A program made the position numbers and the translations under genes. This document shows, one piece after another, positions 5,242 through 7,195 of a stretch of DNA of 7,195 nt. Each line of letters starts with the position of its first letter. Position 1 is the stretch's first letter. A model generated the notes under the pieces. The model was not told the DNA's origin. It worked only from the letters and a program-made list of their open reading frames with translations, and made no database searches. The DNA is from an uncultured Bacilli bacterium (GTDB lineage Bacteria > Bacillota_I > Bacilli_A > RF39 > UBA660), in the NCBI GenBank assembly GCA_947624075.1, contig CANQIM010000060.1, positions 1-7,195 on the forward strand, written 5' to 3'.

Positions 5242-6436
5242 TAATATCACTCTTTTCTAATAAGTCGAACCATTCTTTGCCGACCTTGTCGCTAGTATAC
5301 TTTTGAGATGTTTGAAAAGCCTCTTTACCTACTCTTATTCTTTCTTCCTTTTTATTGATTAAATCTTCTATCTTTTTAATATAAGCTTGGTAATTACGAT
5401 TTTTTATTAAATAGCCATCTTTACCACTACTTATTAATTCACAAGCTCCTTCTGCTGAATCAAAAGCAATACAAGGTAAACCATGAGACATAGCTTCAAT
5501 TAAAACTATACCAAAAGATTCCGTATATGAAGTCATTAAGTAAATGGAAGATTTATCAAGTAATTCATCAATGTAATCTCTATCTTTGAAACCATGAAGT
5601 GTTACTTGATTTTGTAAGTGATGGTTTTTGATATATTCTTCTAGATTTTCCCTCTCAGCGCCATCGCCTACTATATCCAAATGCCAATCTGGGTAATCCT
5701 TTACTAGTAAATTAAATATTTTTAACAAATCCATTTGTCCTTTTTCCTTAGAAAGTCTACCAACAGTTACTAATCGTTTTTCATTCAATTTAGATATTTT
5801 AGATGGTATTTTATCTAAAACATTAGGAATAAAAGTGCATTTACAATTAGTATCTTTTAATTTGTTACTGTAAAAATTATATAAATTATTTGATACAAGA
5901 ACAAAATAATCTAATCTTCTAGCACTTTTAATTACATCAATAGCATATTTCATATTATCATGATAGTGATTATGTTCCCAGCCAATTTTTACAGCGGACT
6001 TAGGGCCATATTCCCCTAATAAGTCATTAAGAAAAGTTCTTGTAGAAATTATAATATTAGCATCAGTTCTTTTTAAATATTTTTTCATAACTATTGATCT
6101 ATTAAAATAAGTAAAGAAACTAGAAAAAGTATCTTTAAAGAAACTAATAAATCGTAATTTTTTAAAATAATCTTCCCATAATTTTGAGAATAATTTTTTA
6201 AATTGCTTTTTAGAAAGCAGAACTTTATAATTTTCAACTCTTTTGGCAATATCATTTTTTATTAAGTATTTAACTTTTACTCTTTTATCTAATTCAAATG
6301 CTTCTTTTTTTTGAAGTTTATAAATACAGGCGATTTCTACTTGATATTTTTCTACTAAAATATTGGCTAGAGCTACAATAGATTTTTCAATTCCACCATA
6401 GCCTAAATGTAAAGATAATATAGATACTTTTTTCAC
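5234..6436 (-). CDS. GT4-family (GT-B fold) glycosyltransferase
   Basis: This 400-residue protein has the normal length and layout of a GT4 retaining glycosyltransferase, which moves a sugar from a nucleotide-sugar to a glycan or lipid-linked acceptor at the inner face of the membrane. The N-terminal domain opens with a beta strand and a glycine loop (LGYGGIEKS, 11-19) and has WEHNHYH (153-159) in its second half. The C-terminal donor-binding domain starts near VGRLSKEKGQ (225-234), has IVGDGAE (255-261), and carries the E-x7-E motif ESFGIVLIE (E306, E314) of the nucleotide-sugar site, followed by EGACELI (329-335). Residues about 70-122 form a Lys/Phe-rich, probably helical insertion that may sit on the membrane. 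The start is GTG, supported by AGGTGAT. It is the first gene of the operon, and its end overlaps the PssD-like start by 8 bp (ATGAGTAA). The sugar and acceptor cannot be told from sequence. Capsule, exopolysaccharide or wall-polymer synthesis is the likely setting. Confidence 0.9.
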   Translation of the reverse strand: MKKVSILSLHLGYGGIEKSIVALANILVEKYQVEIACIYKLQKKEAFELDKRVKVKYLIKNDIAKRVENYKVLLSKKQFKKLFSKLWEDYFKKLRFISFFKDTFSSFFTYFNRSIVMKKYLKRTDANIIISTRTFLNDLLGEYGPKSAVKIGWEHNHYHDNMKYAIDVIKSARRLDYFVLVSNNLYNFYSNKLKDTNCKCTFIPNVLDKIPSKISKLNEKRLVTVGRLSKEKGQMDLLKIFNLLVKDYPDWHLDIVGDGAERENLEEYIKNHHLQNQVTLHGFKDRDYIDELLDKSSIYLMTSYTESFGIVLIEAMSHGLPCIAFDSAEGACELISSGKDGYLIKNRNYQAYIKKIEDLINKKEERIRVGKEAFQTSQKYTSDKVGKEWFDLLEKSDINE

Positions 6437-6439
6437 GAT

Positions 6440-6446
6440 ATCACCT
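6440..6446 (-). promoter_or_regulatory. Ribosome binding site AGGTGAT before the GTG start of the GT4 gene
   Basis: AGGTGAT ends 3 nt before GTG 6436, fixing a non-ATG start. It lies only 6 nt after the -10 hexamer, so it is also the predicted 5' end of the mRNA. Confidence 0.65.
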
Positions 6447-6452
6447 AAATTA

Positions 6453-6481
6453 ATTTTATCAAATTTGAAAATTAAAGTCTA
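6453..6481 (-). promoter_or_regulatory. Promoter of the glycosyltransferase operon
   Basis: The minus strand shows TAGACT (6476-6481, 4 of 6 matches to TTGACA), a 17-bp spacer, and TAAAAT (6453-6458) preceded by TGA, again an extended -10 TGATAAAAT. With a start about 7 nt downstream, transcription would begin near 6446, at the first base of the ribosome binding site AGGTGAT. This leaves a leader of only about 10 nt before GTG 6436. Confidence 0.7.
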
Positions 6482-6487
6482 GTACTT

Positions 6488-6526
6488 GAAAAAAAGAAAA
6501 AGAGCATGAATAAGCTTCATAACTCT
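6488..6526 (-). terminator. Rho-independent terminator after the small acidic gene
   Basis: The minus-strand stem has ATGAA/TTCAT inside (loop GCTTA, 6511-6515) and AGAG/CTCT outside (6523-6526 with 6501-6504), separated by a small asymmetric internal loop (TT against G). It is followed by a strong U-tract, TTTTCTTTTTTT. This is the most convincing terminator in the window. Confidence 0.85.
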
Positions 6527-6547
6527 CAGTTTAAAATACTTTGTAAT

Positions 6548-6817
6548 TTATCTTCGATTTTTTGGTGCATTTTCTCTAGATTCACTTGTTAATAGTTCTC
6601 TTTCTCTTTTTAAATATTCGATTAGTTCATCATTTGATTTTTTATGATCTTCATCTTGTATTTCGATATAATCATCATCTTCTATTTCATGATAGTCTCT
6701 TTCGAATTCTTCATCTGTAATAGGTTCTTTTGATGGACTATATTTTTTTTGCATTTCGTCCATTGATAAAAAATCTTCCATGGCTGCTTTAAATAAATCT
6801 TTATTTTCTCTTGTCAT
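6548..6817 (-). CDS. Small acidic hypothetical protein, 89 aa
   Basis: I do not recognise this family. The start is ATG 6817, four codons inside the longest frame, because GAGGTGAT lies 7 nt upstream of it. The protein has no signal peptide, membrane segment or Cys and should be cytoplasmic. Three zones are visible: an amphipathic N-terminus (about 1-27), a very acidic middle (about 35-58, dense in Asp/Glu with DEEFERD and EDDDY), and a probable charged helix (about 60-78) ending in a basic tail (NRR). Such charge-segregated small proteins can be adaptors, nucleic-acid mimics or regulators, but nothing here picks one. The gene has its own promoter and terminator and so appears to be a one-gene transcript, not part of the glycan operon downstream. 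Its codon use and AT-richness resemble its neighbours, with no sign of recent transfer. Confidence 0.75.
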   Translation of the reverse strand: MTRENKDLFKAAMEDFLSMDEMQKKYSPSKEPITDEEFERDYHEIEDDDYIEIQDEDHKKSNDELIEYLKRERELLTSESRENAPKNRR

Positions 6818-6824
6818 AATTTTA

Positions 6825-6832
6825 ATCACCTC
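6825..6832 (-). promoter_or_regulatory. Ribosome binding site GAGGTGAT that sets the 6817 start
   Basis: GAGGTGAT matches the AGGAGGTGAT complement of the 16S rRNA 3' end and lies 7 nt before the ATG at 6817. An in-frame GTG at 6829 lies inside this site and so cannot be the start codon it serves. Confidence 0.8.
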
Positions 6833-6864
6833 TTTTTACAGCACAAATTTGCATCCTCAATGAT

Positions 6865-6893
6865 ATTTTATCATTTCTATATTTTACTGTCAA
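6865..6893 (-). promoter_or_regulatory. Sigma-A-type promoter for the small acidic gene
   Basis: The minus strand carries TTGACA (6888-6893), a 17-bp spacer, and TAAAAT (6865-6870) preceded by TGA, an extended -10 (TGATAAAAT). The -35 is a perfect consensus and the spacing is ideal. The predicted start near 6858 gives a leader of about 41 nt before the ATG at 6817. The leader contains the 8-bp palindrome CAAATTTG (6844-6851), whose significance is unclear. This is the best promoter in the window. Confidence 0.85.
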
Positions 6894-6918
6894 ATAGAAA
6901 AAGAAACATACGTTTCTT
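6892..6918 (-). terminator. Rho-independent terminator after the Pro/Gln-rich gene
   Basis: On the minus strand a perfect 7-bp stem AAGAAAC/GTTTCTT with a GTAT loop (6901-6918) begins 4 nt after the TAA stop and is followed by TTTCTATTTG. The stem is short with only two G-C pairs, so termination may be partial. Its U-rich tail abuts the -35 element of the next promoter. Confidence 0.6.
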
Positions 6919-6922
6919 GGAT

Positions 6923-7195
6923 TTACTGAGTTACTGGTGGAACTGGTGCTACCGAAGTATCCATAGGTGCTGGTTGACTAACTACTCCTGGAACAGTTCC
7001 TACTTGTTGTTCATATGCTTGAGGTTGAACTACGGGGATTGGCTGAGTATTTTGCATTGGATCAGCACCACCATATATTTGATGATTGCCATCATTAACA
7101 TTTATATTAGAAACTACTGGACTGGCTCCTCCATAAATTACAGGTTGAGGTTCAGCTGTTGGCATCACTGGTGCTACTTCTGACATAGCAGGTTG
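6923..7195 (-). CDS. C-terminal part of a Pro/Gln/Val-rich protein of unknown function (5' end outside window)
   Basis: The frame is open to the window edge: three sense codons (Gln-Pro-Ala) precede the first Met codon at 7186, and no ribosome binding site precedes that Met. I therefore read this as the tail of a longer gene rather than a complete 87-residue protein. The visible 90 residues are low-complexity, rich in Pro, Val, Gln and Ala, with no predicted membrane segment. A short motif occurs twice, as IYGGASP and IYGGADP, about 23 residues apart and each preceded by Gln-rich sequence, which suggests an internal duplication. Such tails often follow a membrane anchor or a folded domain, but that part is not visible, so no function is assigned. 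The gene ends in TAA and is followed at once by a hairpin with a U-rich tail, so it is probably the last gene of its own transcript and separate from the genes below. Confidence 0.7.
   Translation of the reverse strand, partial: QPAMSEVAPVMPTAEPQPVIYGGASPVVSNINVNDGNHQIYGGADPMQNTQPIPVVQPQAYEQQVGTVPGVVSQPAPMDTSVAPVPPVTQ

Noticed and set aside
6860..7183. Plus-strand open frame of 107 codons opposite the Pro/Gln-rich gene
   Set aside because: It is antisense to a clear minus-strand gene, its predicted protein is an unusual Trp/Tyr/Ser mixture expected from reversed Pro/Gln codons, and it crosses the promoter and terminator of the minus-strand genes.
1..7195. CRISPR array, tRNA or rRNA gene, insertion sequence, riboswitch
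   Set aside because: I saw no spaced direct repeats, cloverleaf-like segments, transposase reading frames or long structured leaders. The intergenic stretches are all under about 130 bp and are explained by promoters and terminators.

Overview
The window is strongly AT-rich (by eye about 30% G+C) and every gene I can support lies on the minus strand, so transcription runs from high to low coordinates. Shine-Dalgarno sites of the AGGAGGTGAT type, sigma-A-like promoters, UUG/GUG starts and tight gene overlaps fit a low-GC Gram-positive (Bacillota/Bacilli-like) bacterium. Tryptophan is encoded by TGG, and TGA is a natural stop in two genes, so the Mycoplasma code does not apply. I cannot name the species. 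An uncultured gut-type Bacilli lineage is a guess from composition and gene style.

Layout in transcription order. (1) 7195-6923 is the C-terminal end of a Pro/Gln/Val-rich protein cut by the window edge, closed by a small terminator. (2) 6817-6548 is a single small acidic hypothetical gene with a near-consensus promoter and its own terminator. (3) 6436-3294 is a four-gene unit: a GT4 glycosyltransferase, a PssD/Alg14-like protein, a PssE/Alg13-like catalytic domain fused to a GtrA-type membrane domain, and, 26 bp further on, a type IV prepilin. It ends at a long AT-rich hairpin. (4) 3152-20 is a second four-gene unit with junctions of 1 bp, 4 bp and a 4-bp overlap: an unknown one-TM extracytoplasmic protein, a membrane-anchored NAGPA-type phosphodiester glycosidase, a GNAT acetyltransferase, and a protein with a two-helix membrane hairpin, a Ser-rich linker and an SGNH hydrolase domain.

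Together the two units look like a cell-envelope glycan locus. The first would make a lipid-linked or surface glycan (GT4 plus the split PssD/PssE transferase, with GtrA as a possible polyprenyl-phosphate-sugar flippase module). The second would modify or trim surface glycan outside the membrane (phosphodiester glycosidase, SGNH esterase) with an acyltransferase in between. The prepilin could be an independent surface protein or a glycosylation substrate; the sequence does not decide this.

The most unusual points are the PssE-GtrA fusion, the two-TM-hairpin/SGNH fusion, and two operon promoters whose predicted start point falls at the Shine-Dalgarno site, giving leaders of only about 10-14 nt. 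Five CDS starts (6817, 5241, 4765, 3152, 2584) are moved downstream from the longest possible ORF because the ribosome binding sites place them there.
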